From: Zopfochytrium polystomum
Lineage: Eukaryota > Chytridiomycota > Chytridiomycetes > Chytridiales > Chytridiaceae
Direction: 5' to 3'
DNA length: 64,000 nt
Assembly (NCBI GenBank): GCA_025765615.1
Contig: JAIVFJ010000056.1
Coordinates: 1-64,000 of the forward strand
Shown piece after piece: positions 22,526 through 34,860 of the stretch. The translations under genes were made by a program, and so were the position numbers. The stretch's first letter is position 1, and every line of letters starts with the position of its first letter. The notes beneath the pieces were generated by a model. That model ran no database searches. It worked only from the letters and a program-made list of their open reading frames with translations, and was not told the origin of the DNA.

Positions 22526-23215
22526 ACTAACTGAATGATGCAGAAATGCTAAGTTCTGCACAACGACTAAGCCTTGGCCTCCTCACTTTTGGAAATGGAT
22601 TAGGATGATGTGCTTCAGTGGGTAGAAGTACAGAGTCCAGGTGTATACAGAGCTAACACAGAGCTGCTACATAAGCTACCATGATGAAAGGCCTCATGAA
22701 AGGGTATGAGATCATAGGGTTTTTTCTCCTTTCTTTATTGATGATTTTTACTTATTTTTTCAATTAGTAGTTTATCCTGTTTTTCCTGTTTTTACTGTTT
22801 TATCTTTTATTTATTTGTTTGTTTATTGTCTCTGTGTGTGTCTCTCTTTTGTGGCTGTGAGTGACTGTCTTCCTCTTTGCACCAACCAGCTCTCTCCATC
22901 TCCTCCATCTTTCTTGGCAGCTGATGCCAAGAAATGCTCCATGATTTTCTGAGCTGTCTTCCTTGTTTGATGGCTCAGCCCCATTGTTTGGTGACTCACT
23001 CCTCCTCTCTCTTCTTTGTTGTTTTATTTATTGTTTTGTTCTTTTGTATATGTTTTCCCCTCTTTTCCCTTCCTTCTTCCTTCACCCTGCTGATTCCAAC
23101 CCTCTCCTATTTAAGCAGCCCACCCCCATTCTTGTTGCCCCTTAGAACCTGTACCTGAAGTCTTCTTGCCTGCCCTTATTCCTTCTCTGACTGTGTGTAT
23201 GAGCTGGGGGTGGCA

Positions 23216-23292
23216 GTCCCCTGGTGTGTGACAGGAGAATTGGTTCTCTTGGCCATTTATGGCAGTGTGCTGGGTTCAAGTCCCAGTGCACC
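23216..23292 (+). other. Second tRNA-like stem cluster
   Basis: T-arm CTGGG-TTCAAGT-CCCAG is a perfect 5-bp stem with a B box. A GAGAA/TTCTC stem and a GCCAT/ATGGC stem precede it. In the related element at 13790-13885 the first stem is GAGG/CCTC around a 7-base loop, so pairing is kept while sequence changes. The acceptor pairing is poor. Confidence 0.35.
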
Positions 23293-24291
23293 TCACCATT
23301 CTGCACATACTGTTTAGGCTGGTCTGGGGTAGGAGCTACTTGATGATGGATGGTGGGAGGGTAAAACTGTGGTAGTGCCTCGCCGGTTCCTGTCAATACA
23401 TCGCTTCAAATCCAGGTCTCTCAAGGTGATATGAATGAGTTGGCTGGTCAGGTATTATGTGGTGGTATGGTCTCTCTGGTATTCCTCCCTGTCCCTGGTG
23501 ATGGTTCCTTTGGCCTTTGGTGGGCCTGGTTCGCTGGGTTCAGACCCTCTTCCTTTCATGCTAATACCTGTGGTTGTCTTTGGTGTCTTCCTTGTGTGTG
23601 GGAGTGGGTATTGACCTTCCTTGCTTCTAAGACAGGTTATTCTCTCTGGCCTGGTGAGGCAGAGGTCTGTCTCCTGGTAGGATGGAGCAAGAAGAGTCCC
23701 ACTGTCTCCCACCCTGGTTGCACCCTCTTCCTTGGATTGAGTTGGGACACTCTCCTTGGAGTGAGACAAGTTGTGTCTGGTTCTGTTAAGTGGAAAACAG
23801 TTCTGATTTAGTTCAACAGGCACCTCTGCACACTAACTGTTCCTTGTGTCTGCCCTTTGTCTCCAACCCCCTCCAACTCAGGGTTTGACTTGTTGTTTAT
23901 TTCTTTTGTTGTTTCTTTTGATGGGTTGTAGTGGCTTGTCACTCCCCTTACCGATTCAGTCGGTCTTACCGATCAAGTCGGTTCTGTCTCTGGTCTAACT
24001 TGGCTTTGGCCTTGTGCCCCAGATGAAACCATTCTGTGTCTTGCACCAGAGGATTATGCTTTCTTTTGTGATTGTGTCTGTTTCATGCTTTGGTGTGAGA
24101 AACCCCTCTTTTGTGTTAGAGATTTATTTGTGTTTTTCTTGGGCTTTTTAAGACTCCAAATACACTTTCCTGTCTAGTGCCCCTAGACACCCTCCTTTTG
24201 CCCCTTTTCATTAGTCAGGATTGGTATTTAGGTCCATGCTCTAGTTTCCACCTATAGCCCTAGGTGAGGAGTTAGAGAGCACAGTCTCACA

Positions 24292-25833
24292 CCCAAAACT
24301 CAAGTCAAGCCTCCAAGTCTCATGCTTGCAAGTCCTTGAATCAAGGTTCACAGCCAGGTATTAAAGGGCAACCACCAAAGACAACTCCAGTGTCACCCTG
24401 CAGTTCACAAATCCCAGCCAAGACTCAAGTTCCACAGTTTACAGTTCACAGTCAAGATTCAAGTAGAGCTCATAGAGCTCACAGTCATGGCCAAGACTCT
24501 AGTTCACAGAACCCTCAGTCAAAGATTCAAGAATCACAGTTCCCAGTCAAGAGTTCAAGCCCCACTGCTGATGAGCACAGAAGGACAGACCTTGCACCTG
24601 AAGGGGGAGATGGTTTCACCCCACCATCCAAGGCACACCTTTCACTGCTTCCTGACTGTGTAGGCCCATGCTATTTCCAAGGACCCCAAGCCTCACAAGA
24701 TTCAAATCAGCCAAGAAGAGGAAAAACTTGAGATACTCAAGACAAGGCATGATGCAGCAACAGCTGGACACCCAGGAGAGCACAAGACATATGAGCTTGT
24801 TTCCAGAGACTTCTACTGGCCAGGCATGAGGAAGTACATCAAGAACTATGTCAGCAGCTGTGAAACCTGTCAAAGAAACAAATCCAGCAGACACAAGCCC
24901 TATGGACTTCTGGAGCCCCTCCCAATTGCCATCAGCCCTTGGTCATCAATATCCATGGACTTCATTGTGAAACTGCCCCCATCCCATGGATTTGACTCTA
25001 TCCTTGTTGTCATCTGCAGAAGGACAAAGTTGGCCCATTTCATCCCCTGCACTGAGAATATAGATGCACAAGGAACAGCAGACCTGTTTTTGCAGCACAT
25101 ATTCAGGCTCCATGGGCTGCCTCAGTCAATCATCAGTGACAGAGGACCTCAGTTCAGATCTCAATTTTGGAAAGCACTCACAGCAGCCCTTGGAATCAAG
25201 TCTCAACTGTCAACTGCTTATCACCCTCAGACTGATGGACAAACAGAAAGAACAAACCAGACTCTGGAGCAGTATTTGAGGTGCTATGTCAGCTATCAAC
25301 AGGATGATTGGCCCACCCTCCTTCCACTGGCAGAATTTGCTCTCAACAATTCTCTCCACTCAAGCACCCAGCTATCTCCTTTCTTTGCAACCTATGGCTT
25401 CAATCCAAGAGGAGATCTTCTGGGACAAGAGACCCTATCCAATGTCCAAGCTCCTGCTGCGGCTTCACACTTACATAAGCTCAAGATCATCAACTCCTTC
25501 CTGGACTCCACCCTGAAGCAAGCCCAAGAAGATGCCTCAAGATTTGCCAACACTCACAGAATGGACCATGACCTTGCTGTGGGTCAGCAAGTTTGGCTTC
25601 TGAGGAAGAACTTGCAGACCAAAAGACCAAGTCCAAAGCTAGACAACCTCAAGTTGGGACCTTTCAAGATCTTGGAGCAAATCAATCCAGTCACCTTCAA
25701 GCTGGATCTCCCTGCATCCATGAAGATCCACCCAGTTTTCCATGTCAGCCTTTTGGAGAAGTTTGTGGCTAATTCCATTCCGGGCAGAGTTGTTCCTCCT
25801 CCTCCTCCAGTTGAGGTAGAAGGTGAAGAGTGA
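24292..25833 (+). pseudogene. Chromovirus linker and integrase (copy 1)
   Basis: After a low-complexity S/Q-rich linker come an HHCC zinc-binding region (RHDAATAGHP...CETCQRNK) and the DDE core with SMDFIVK, SDRGPQF and QTDGQTERTN. These are the Ty3/gypsy integrase motifs. A 2-base difference in the linker (GACTGTGTAGG versus GACAGTGTGTGGG) and a 5-base deletion before the chromodomain break the frame. No RT or RNase H motif precedes it. Confidence 0.88.
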
Positions 25834-25837
25834 GGTT

Positions 25838-26022
25838 GAACAAATCTTGGATGCCAAGTGGTTTGGAAGGACACTCAAGTTCCTTGCTAAGTGGAAAGGT
25901 TACTCAGATGCTGACAACACCTGGGAACCTGAGTCAAACCTCACTCACTGCCAAGACCTTCTGCTCAAGTTCAAGACCAGGTACCCCACCAAGTTGCAGA
26001 AGAGGCCTAAAAGGGGGAGATG
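25838..26022 (+). pseudogene. Chromovirus chromodomain (copy 1)
   Basis: EQILDAKWFGR...KWKGYSDADNTWEPESNL is a chromodomain with the aromatic-cage-like Y/W and W residues. It is out of frame with the integrase because of a 5-base deletion. In chromoviruses this C-terminal module directs integration to marked chromatin. Confidence 0.88.
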
Positions 26023-26330
26023 ATGTTATGAATCACCCTCTGGAAACCTCTGGAACCTTTTAGAACATTCCTTCACGGACCCTTGTGGAACTTTCTGGAA
26101 CCTTCTTTGCTTTCCTGACTTGTCTTGTTGTCATTGGTATCATTGGTATCATTATATTACTAATTGCTCTTTCTGGAACTTCTTTGAGTCTTGACAAGGA
26201 AGACTCTCAAAAGGGATAAAAGGGGGATGGGGGACCTGTCCCATCCCTCAAGTGAATTATTGTTTCCAATACAATCATCACTCCTCTCAGTTCCTTGTCT
26301 GCCTTGTCCTGTCCTGCCCTGTTCTTGACA

Positions 26331-27600
26331 GAACTGGGACAGTTCATTTGTTGCAAATGCAACACCTGGTTGAGTTTGTGATGGAAGGTATTGAATTTTC
26401 ATGAGTGTGGATTGATACCAGCTTGAGTCGCTCTCACCGAGTTCAATTGACGTTTTGTCATGCATAAAAGTGATAGACATTGGAGTTGATGCAATATCAA
26501 GGTCGTCCCACATTTTCTCTTCAGTGAGAATTGTCCTGGTGCATTCGTCTAGGCCCATCCAAATGCCTTTGGCGTTGCGCTTGAGGTGGATGTGAATCAC
26601 TTGGCTGACAGTGGTTTCCTCGAGGACATGCTGTACTCAGTGCAAAAAGCATCCTCAATTCTTGCGACAAGAGCTGGGGTGTTGGCCATGACATTAATGT
26701 CGTCGACAAAAACAAAGATGATTTCAAATGTTTGCTGCTGAGTGTGTACTTGAAAGAAGAGGCAGGGCTCAGCAAGAGATTGATTGAAGCCAAGTTTCTC
26801 GACAGTGAACTTGCAAAGGGTCAGGAACCAGTTTCGTCCAGATTGATGAAGTCCATAGAGGCTCTTGAGGAGTTTGCAGAATAATTTCTTTCCATCTGGA
26901 GTGAATTGCTTGTGGCCTTTTGGTGGATGCATGTAGATGATTTCTTTGAGGAAAGTGTACAGGTAGGCTGTGTTGACATCCATGCTGTGGTACTTGATGT
27001 CAAAATCAAGGCTGATTGCAATGAGCAGTCGGATGGCCTGGATCCAGACGACAGGAGAAAAGATGTCAGATTTGAGAGTGTCGCGAACTTGCTCTTGGTG
27101 GATGTGGCCAAAACGTCAGTGCTATAGGTTGTGTGCAGTCGCTGGTGATGCGTAGGCAATGGGCTCAACTGAAATTTTCCTCTGTGCAGCTGGGTGCTGG
27201 ACTGGGATGAGATAGTAAAGGCTGTCACGTTGTTCGCCAATCTTGATGCCTTGTTGAGATCTGAGGGTAGCAAGATCAAGAAGAAAGACAGAATCTTGAG
27301 TGAATAGCATCCCAGCAGTTGGGTCTTGGAGAACATGCAACACAGAGAGGAGCGGTTCCTTGAGTGATGGACATGAAGCACATTGTGGAGCACCACATCA
27401 AAACCAGGAAAAGTGAGAGTGCCAGATCCAATTCAAAGTGGGTACTGACTTTATTGTTCACAAGCCCTGTGGCCCTCACATTGCCCCTTATTACCTCAAA
27501 ATCATTTATGTCACTGAGGAACTGCAGATTGCAATTTCTCGCACTTAATGTTGCGGTGTCGATGAAGAAAAAGTCATCGTTCTCGTTATGCAGCCGGTGC
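26331..27600 (-). pseudogene. Copia remnant with protease/pre-integrase fused to RT
   Basis: On the minus strand, from about 27600 downward: an N-terminal piece reading DTATLSARNCNLQF, a gag-pre-integrase region (AHNLQHWHFGHIHQ), then near 27063 an abrupt jump to the RT motif FSPVVWIQAIRLL. The integrase core is missing, so this is an internal deletion. The RT continues with MDVNTAYL, GLHQSGRNW and the catalytic FVDDI (variant of YVDD), and ends at the chromovirus insertion. It is nearly identical to 40295-41221 over the RT part. Confidence 0.85.
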
Positions 27601-27670
27601 TAGTTGAATACGGAGCCACTGGAAGAAGGCGTCACAGTCCGCCGTTTCCGATTCCCACAGAACCAAATTC

Positions 27671-29900
27671 CTATCGCCTAGCATTCGACACCTGCAGTGC
27701 CCTCCGCCTTATTCGCGCGGCGCCAGCTGCAAGTATCGCTCCGTACACAACACCATGCAGGGGCATTCCTTTGTGGGCAATCCATACCGTCAAACCGAGG
27801 ATGAATATGACAAGCGCCCCTCGTTCCCAATAGTCTTCGTCTAAAACGTTCACTCCAGCCTGTTCCTGGCACCAATCGCTCAATGGTATGTTTTCTCCTT
27901 TTGACATTCTCGGCGCCGTCTTGAAACAATAAATAGCTACAGCGTAACCCCAGACATTGAAGATGAACCACCCGGCCACTGCCAAGTGGAGAAATACGAG
28001 AAAGAACAAGCCGATGAGCCGCCCGGTTCGAAATACGCTGTCGAGACCTTGTTGCTGTTGGAGCGCGATCGACGGATTTCCAATTTCTTCCAGCCTTTGG
28101 GAAGCGGATTCGATTTTAGATCAGTAAAAAAGAAGAGTCAGGTAAAGCGTACAGGTATCGAACTGTTCTCCAATGCCCCATCATAATGGAAAAAAACATA
28201 GTCGATCCGTCGTTCCCTCCGAGGGTGCATCCCCTCTTTACGGCAGCTTGAAATAGCCGAATCGAGCCCAGCTCGGTGATGGCTGGCAGGACCAGTTCAT
28301 CTGCAACTCTAACAAACGCTTCGTCGCGCACTCTTGTATGCCCGCCTTGTTGTACAAGGGGGGGCGAGACTGGAAACGAAAGTATAAGGGCTTCTATCGT
28401 CATTTCAGATCTTCCGCCCACCCGCAAAGTCCAATCTTGCAGGAGAAAGAATCGGGGTGGGGTCAAAAGGCCCAAAAACAGTCGCCTAACCAAGGCTCGC
28501 TTGAGGTGCGCTTGAAGCAAATACTCTGCAGTTTGAACAGTGCTTGGTCCTCCTCCGTTAGCCAAAAGGATGGCGATGGCGCGATTGTCTCTCCGCCTTA
28601 TCGCCAACTCAAATGCATTTCCACCACCTCGCTTAGGATGAGCAATTGATTGCTCAGGACGTTGTGGGTCCCAAGACCGTCCGCATAATAGTTGAATTAG
28701 GTCGTAGTTACATCGTCTGACACTCTCAGCTAAAAGTGTACCGCCAAGCATCCACGGCTCTGGTATCGACACATAAGTGGAGGCGCAAACAGCCTGGCTT
28801 TCGAGAGCAGACATTCCCCAGTCCAAAACTTGCGTTAAAAGGTTGAGGTGGCCGACTGAAGCTGCGTACCGTACGAGAGCATTCGAACCAATGCCAGGTT
28901 CTGGGCGAGCTTTTTGATGTATTAAACACGCAATAATGCCCATTTGCTGACTCTCCACATGGCATTTTGAAAGTTTTTCGAGGTTGCTGCTTCTTCCCGT
29001 CGCTGTTTCAACATCGTCTATGGAGGCTCGCCTCCTGAAGTTTCCGGGGAACAGGCATAGAAAATTCGCAAACGAGGCAATTGTTTTCCCGCAAACGAGT
29101 CGTCTTCGTTCTCGGCGACCCTTGTCTCGGAGCATTCCCGCACAAATTACGCAGGTAACAGCGCAACCAAGTCCATTTTGGGGGATTAAGGACCGTGGGT
29201 CTGATCGTGGGTGGTTCTTATTGAACCCAATTCCTTTGCAACGCTTTCGATAGGTTCCAACTGACTCCCATGAATATTCCACCCGATGAGCCGAAAGTTC
29301 TCTTGCGTCTTGTGTGCTGCGCAAACGTTCCGTTGGAGTTGCGTCAAGCACAAGGATGTCAATGGGATCGTCAACATCGCTGCTTGATATCTCGTTTTCC
29401 CCTTGGATGTGAATCGTTTCGGGAACGATAGTCTCAGCCGATTCCCAACGGTTGATTTGCGTAGCATTTCTTTCATGAGTCGAGGCGATCACCGTAACAA
29501 GTGGAGGATTTTCGTTGATGGAGAACATTGAAAGCGACCGATTCATGCGGGACAGTCCGAGTCGGCATGCGGTAAAAAAGCGCCACCGCGGTGCCCCGGA
29601 GGCTGCATGTTTACTCCCGTACCGATAAATCAGGAACAAGGCCTTGAATGCGTTCGTTTTAACGCAGTCGTGAATGTCACGCGACGCCATGACGAGCTCA
29701 TACGGATTTTCTGTCCTCAGAATTACCTCCAACCAAAGCTCCACTGGCAACTCAGCCAGCTGACTTGAATTAATACCAGCCGGTGAGCGTCTCGTTACTG
29801 CAACTGCAGAAGCAGTGTCCACGAAAGGGTAGTGGGTGTTTGGGATGTCGCTCAATGTCACGGTCGAGTCATGGGCTGGAAATACTTTCTTTCGAGACAT
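27671..29900 (-). CDS. F-box/ankyrin-like protein with C-terminal membrane segment
   Basis: Exon 1 is 29900-28153 and exon 2 is 28094-27671; the 58-nt intron has GTACGC and CCAAAG ends and a CTGAT branch-like site, and the joint keeps phase (723 residues). Residues ~46-85 (SQLAELPVELWLEVIL) look like an F-box, the adaptor motif of SCF ubiquitin ligases. Residues ~340-560 carry degenerate ankyrin-type repeats (NALVRYAASVGHLNLL; AFELAIRRRDNRAIAILLANGG). Exon 2 adds two hydrophobic helices (LFFLVFLHLAVAGWFIF; GALVIFILGLTVWIA). Without splicing, exon 1 would run on only to a stop at 28116. A CACAG acceptor-like site just before the ATG suggests a 5' UTR intron. The copia remnant ends about 70 bp past the stop. 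The target is unknown, and the two-part fusion could also be two genes. Confidence 0.65.
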
Positions 29901-30176
29901 TTCTTCTGTGGGGGGGGGAAAAAGGGAAAAAAATGGGGGGAGGGGAAAAAAAGACGCTTGACGTTGCCGTGAAAAATATAGAACAACTGAGTAAGAGATT
30001 CGCAAGAAGATGGCCATGAATGCAAATAGGGGTACCTTTTTTGCACAGTTTGCATCTGTGTTTTGTCCAGTTGTCCATGAAAACAAATACTTTTGATAGG
30101 AAACGTCAGGATATTTTTTGTTGCGTAAACAACGGAACATATTTCGCTGCAAACAGCTGGTTTTTGGGCGAGACTA

Positions 30177-30247
30177 GCAAATACACCTCCTAAAGTGTAT
30201 TTGCCTTTCCCCCATGAAAGCGCTTTTGGGGCTGACAAAAGCGCTTT
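30177..30247. other. Two adjacent perfect hairpins
   Basis: GCAAATACAC (30177-30186) pairs with GTGTATTTGC (30195-30204) around 8 bases. AAAGCGCTTTTG (30217-30228) pairs with CAAAAGCGCTTT (30236-30247) around 7 bases. A third AAGCGCTT follows. They lie ~280-350 bp upstream of the F-box gene start and may be ends of a small inverted-repeat element. Confidence 0.55.
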
Positions 30248-30529
30248 GTCGGTGCTTATCACCGCTTTTGCAGCCCAAAAAAAAGCGCTTGACTACCCTA
30301 ATATTCATATTCAATCTCACAAGGAAATATTCTTTTCAAAAATAGCAGTTACAAACATTGCAATGTGCTCTATGTACAGTACGTGTTATGGCCGTAGCGT
30401 CATGGTCCCACATGGTTGCTGAGCTTGGTGAGCGCAGGATTGCATGTACATTTGGACTGCGACTGCTGTTGGCCGCCTACTCTCTGTACAGAAGCTTTTC
30501 ATTCAAGCGAGAAAAAAAAGGAGGAGAAG

Positions 30530-30712
30530 TGTTCAGATTAGGAAGCCAGCGACCATGTTGCCACTGCCAATGTGACTTATACTACGTCAGGTGAGCCGAA
30601 AGGCCTAATCTGAATCTAACAAAAAGAGCTAGGTGAAGACAGTGGTGATTCTAGCTTTGCTTTCCTAGGCTTTGCCAGTGAGGACAATGCATAGGAATCA
30701 ACTCCAGCACGC
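30530..30712 (-). repeat. Dispersed ~180-bp repeat, copy 2
   Basis: Reverse complement of 12949-13130. The following stretch 30713-31223 shows no supported gene and probably includes the upstream region of the seryl-tRNA synthetase. Confidence 0.6.
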
Positions 30713-31223
30713 ATGGCGTGGGATGCGCGTGCCGCGCGTGCTACGCACGCTGGCGGTGCCTGTTGTGCGCAGTGCACCATGCGCCACCCCCTTCGTGCCC
30801 AAGGAAGTGGGTTGAATCCTTCTGGGATGCGGCGGTCTAATGGGTTATTTTCCTCCCATTGTCTTCGGATTTGGGACAAACTCCTCGCGGTCGACCGAAC
30901 AGGGTTAAAACTCGCCAAACACGCTGGAAGAGGGTTGTTTGGCGCGTCTCTGCTCGTGGCTTCGACCCTTCTACCTTCGTGCAACGCCAGCTTCACTCAT
31001 CGCTTCGTCCTCTGCACTGCAACTTCAACAAGAAAAACGATTCATTATGTCTTTATTACTCTTCTACTTGTACAATTTTTTGCTTTGTTTTTGCTGGAAA
31101 TGGCGAAAAGATGCGGGAAAGTTGGAAGGCAAGGAAGGACCAAAAAAAGGTTGATTCTTTTCTTGCGGCGTTCGGGGTAGTCAAACCTTTCCGTCCGGCG
31201 CACTTTGACACGTCAACTGCAAC

Positions 31224-33091
31224 ATGAGGAGTCACATTGCCGGTGTGGCTTTCCCATCCTGCGCTCACGTTCACATTCGGCAGCCTGCGACGGGTCCGCG
31301 CCATCTTCTGATCGGTCTATTGTCGCACGCCACCTCCTCGCATTCAGCTTCGCCGGCTGAGTTTAGGAACAAAAAGCCTTTGACGTTACGGCATTATTCC
31401 CACTCGTCTCCGGGGCAGGATCCGCTTGCAGATCAGAATGCATCGGCCTCAAAGCTGGTCAATGCGCGCCAATTCAATCCTCGTTTAAATTACCGATATA
31501 TTCGTGACAATGTGGCCAGCCTCGAACAAAACCTTCGGGACAGAAATATTCCAAATGAAACAGCAGACGTAAATCGTGTAGCGACCCTTTTCGATCAACA
31601 CCTCGCCTTAGAGTTTCAAGTTGCCCAGATTCGTCGACGGAGGAATAGCGTTGCATCGGATATGGCCGATGTAGTTACTGCTTTGAAAAAGGCGGATAGT
31701 TCGATGTCGGCAACCGAAAAAGCTGACCTCATCCTGAGGAGAGACTCCTTGGCGGAGGAGGGAAAAGGACTGAAGAAAGCAGTGGCAGAGCTGGAGGTTT
31801 CACTAACATCCTTAGCCGAGGCTCTATACAATGAGGCCAAACACCTGCCCAATGCTACTGCCCCCGATGTTCCCGTAGGCAACGAGTCCAAAGCGGAAAT
31901 CTTGGAGATTGTTGGTGTCAAAAAGACGAGTGAGAACGCAATTCCACTGCGAGACCATGTAGCTCTCTGCCGACTACATGGCCTTGCAGACTTAGATCGC
32001 GCCGGGAAAGTCTCAGGTTCAGGCTTCTATTATCTGACCGGCATCGGTGCTCTCCTAGAATCTGCTCTCACCCAGTTTGCTTTGGACCACTGCATCCGCC
32101 GTGGATTCGTCCCAGTTTCCGTTCCTGATGTCATTCGCCACGAGGTCCTCGAAGGATGCGGGTTCGCTCCGCGTTCGCACGATCCTCAAACTTACTTCCT
32201 GGAAACCCATCTCGAGCGGTCTAGATTAGCGAACGACCTCGCGGAACCCGGGTATGACCCTCTCCGCTTATGCCTGACAGCAACCGCCGAGTTTCCCCTC
32301 GCGGCTATGTACGCAGGAGAAACGCTTCCCGCATCAAGCCTTCCACTTCGTTTGGTTGGTGTGGGAAGGGCATTCCGCGCGGAGGGCTTGTCCGGTGCCA
32401 CAAATAGAGGGCTTTACCGCGTTCACCAATTTCAGAAGGTCGAAATGTTTGGAATTACGGCCGGAGGGGAGTTATCTGCAGAAAGTGCCAGCCAGTTAAT
32501 GATGGAGGAATTTCGACGTATTCAAAAAACCATTTTCGAAGAACTTGAAATCTGCTTCAGGTAGTATTTATTGGTTGAGTCGAAGAAGCGCGAGCGTTGA
32601 CTGCTGTGTCCCAGAGTCCTCAATATGCCCACAGAGGAACTAGGCGCACCAGCATGTAAGAAATACGATATGGAAGCGTGGATGCCAGGTCGAGAATCTT
32701 GGGGAGAGGTGATTGATGGATTTCTTTGTTATTCCCATGCGGTTCGTTTCGCTGATAGCAACTCCTTTAGATCTCAAGTACATCAAACTGCACTGACTAC
32801 CAGTCTCGTCGATTGAACATACGTCATTTTGTCGGAAAGCCTACCGACGAAGTGGGACGTTACGAGAGTCTCCAAACACATTTTCAACCCAAAACAAACG
32901 GGCTTCCCGACTTCGTCCACACAGTGAACGGGACAGCTGCCGCGATCCCCCGACTCATCATAGCCCTCCTGGAAACTCACCAGCAGCCGACAGGAGATAT
33001 TTACATCCCGGTCAAGCTGAGACCGTATTTGCTGGGGGGTGCTCTAGAGGTTCTGAGGGTCGATGAGAACCCTTTTCGAGGCCTTCCTTGA
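31224..33091 (+). CDS. DIA4: Mitochondrial seryl-tRNA synthetase
   Basis: Charges mitochondrial tRNA-Ser with serine using ATP. Exons 31224-32560, 32615-32708 and 32771-33091 join in phase to give 583 residues; the introns (54 and 62 nt) have GT..AG ends. The first ~80 residues are basic and Ser/Ala-rich without an acidic cluster, consistent with a mitochondrial presequence. Then comes a coiled-coil tRNA-binding arm (~90-210, with [14 protein letters not shown] and [14 protein letters not shown]). The class II catalytic core follows: motif 2 ([20 protein letters not shown]) and, across the second intron, motif 3-type [15 protein letters not shown]. The charged arm and core order match bacterial-type SerRS. 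It is divergent from the MYST gene, tail to tail (stops about 140 bp apart). Start is the first ATG of the frame. Confidence 0.93.
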
Positions 33092-33229
33092 GTTTCACTA
33101 AGTACCTTTGTTGCTTATGGTGCGAGGGCGTCTCTAAGAATTCAATTGTGCGCCCCATCGCAACCGAGTACAATTGTTTCTTACTTTTGCTTTAATGCGA
33201 CTATATTTTAAAATTATGTAGGAGAAGCC

Positions 33230-34394
<1,165 letters not shown>

Positions 34395-34860
34395 CTACGA
34401 GAAACATCTGCTCAACGCGATGGCAAGAGTGGGAGTTTCAGTACGTTTGCGTTGTCCATCGCTTGATCGAATAGCGAACGGTCGTGCCTGGATGGGGCCA
34501 ATGCCTCCATCGTTTTGGAACACGCGTGACAAGTTTGTTTCCAGCAATGTTTACAGTATGAGGTCACCAGAGTAAGCCGTTCGCAAAAGTGAGGAAAGAA
34601 GCAAGAGAAAGGAAGGAAATCGTCAGCCGAATTCAGAGGGGGTGGTGGGCAGCAGTCGATGAAAGGAGGGAAAACAAGATACGAAGCAGAAATGGAAAGA
34701 GGCTTGAAGCAGCGGTAAAATGAGCAGAATCCCACGAACACAAAACTCGGGAGCCGTTGCATTTGGTCCCAAACACAGCTCCAGCACATGCACCAATAAT
34801 AATTTGGGACTGCCGTCGCAGAAAATCATCGGTTTAGCAGTCTTCCACGACAGTGCGACC

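Larger units (their letters stand above)
22157..24291 (+). mobile_element. TGTGAG...CTCACA element inserted in the chromovirus
   Basis: Flanked by CCCA on both sides, with the flanking chromovirus sequence rejoining exactly as in copy 2. It begins TGTGAGGACGACAGG and ends GCACAGTCTCACA. The first ~290 bp match the reverse complement of 40035-40294; the last 1.7 kb match 13180-14738. It contains a TATA-like CCTATTTAAGCAG near 23107 and two tRNA-like stretches (22451-22525 and 23216-23292). No protein-coding domain is seen. Confidence 0.85.
20423..26330 (+). mobile_element. RT-less chromovirus, copy 1 (nested insertion inside copia)
   Basis: LTRs at 20423-20729 and 26024-26330 (307 bp each, TGTTATG...TTGACA or CTGACA) are flanked by a perfect GAACT duplication (20418-20422 and 26331-26335). 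The interior holds gag, protease, integrase and chromodomain remnants but no reverse transcriptase or RNase H. A second element (22157-24291) interrupts it after the protease. By eye the LTRs differ at roughly 15 positions, so the insertion is older than copy 2. The 3' LTR TATA box and heat-shock elements are mutated. Confidence 0.92.

Noticed and set aside
30720..30820. GC-rich GTGGGTTGAATCC stretch as a tRNA gene
   Set aside because: A T-loop-like motif is present but no acceptor, D or anticodon stems fold around it.
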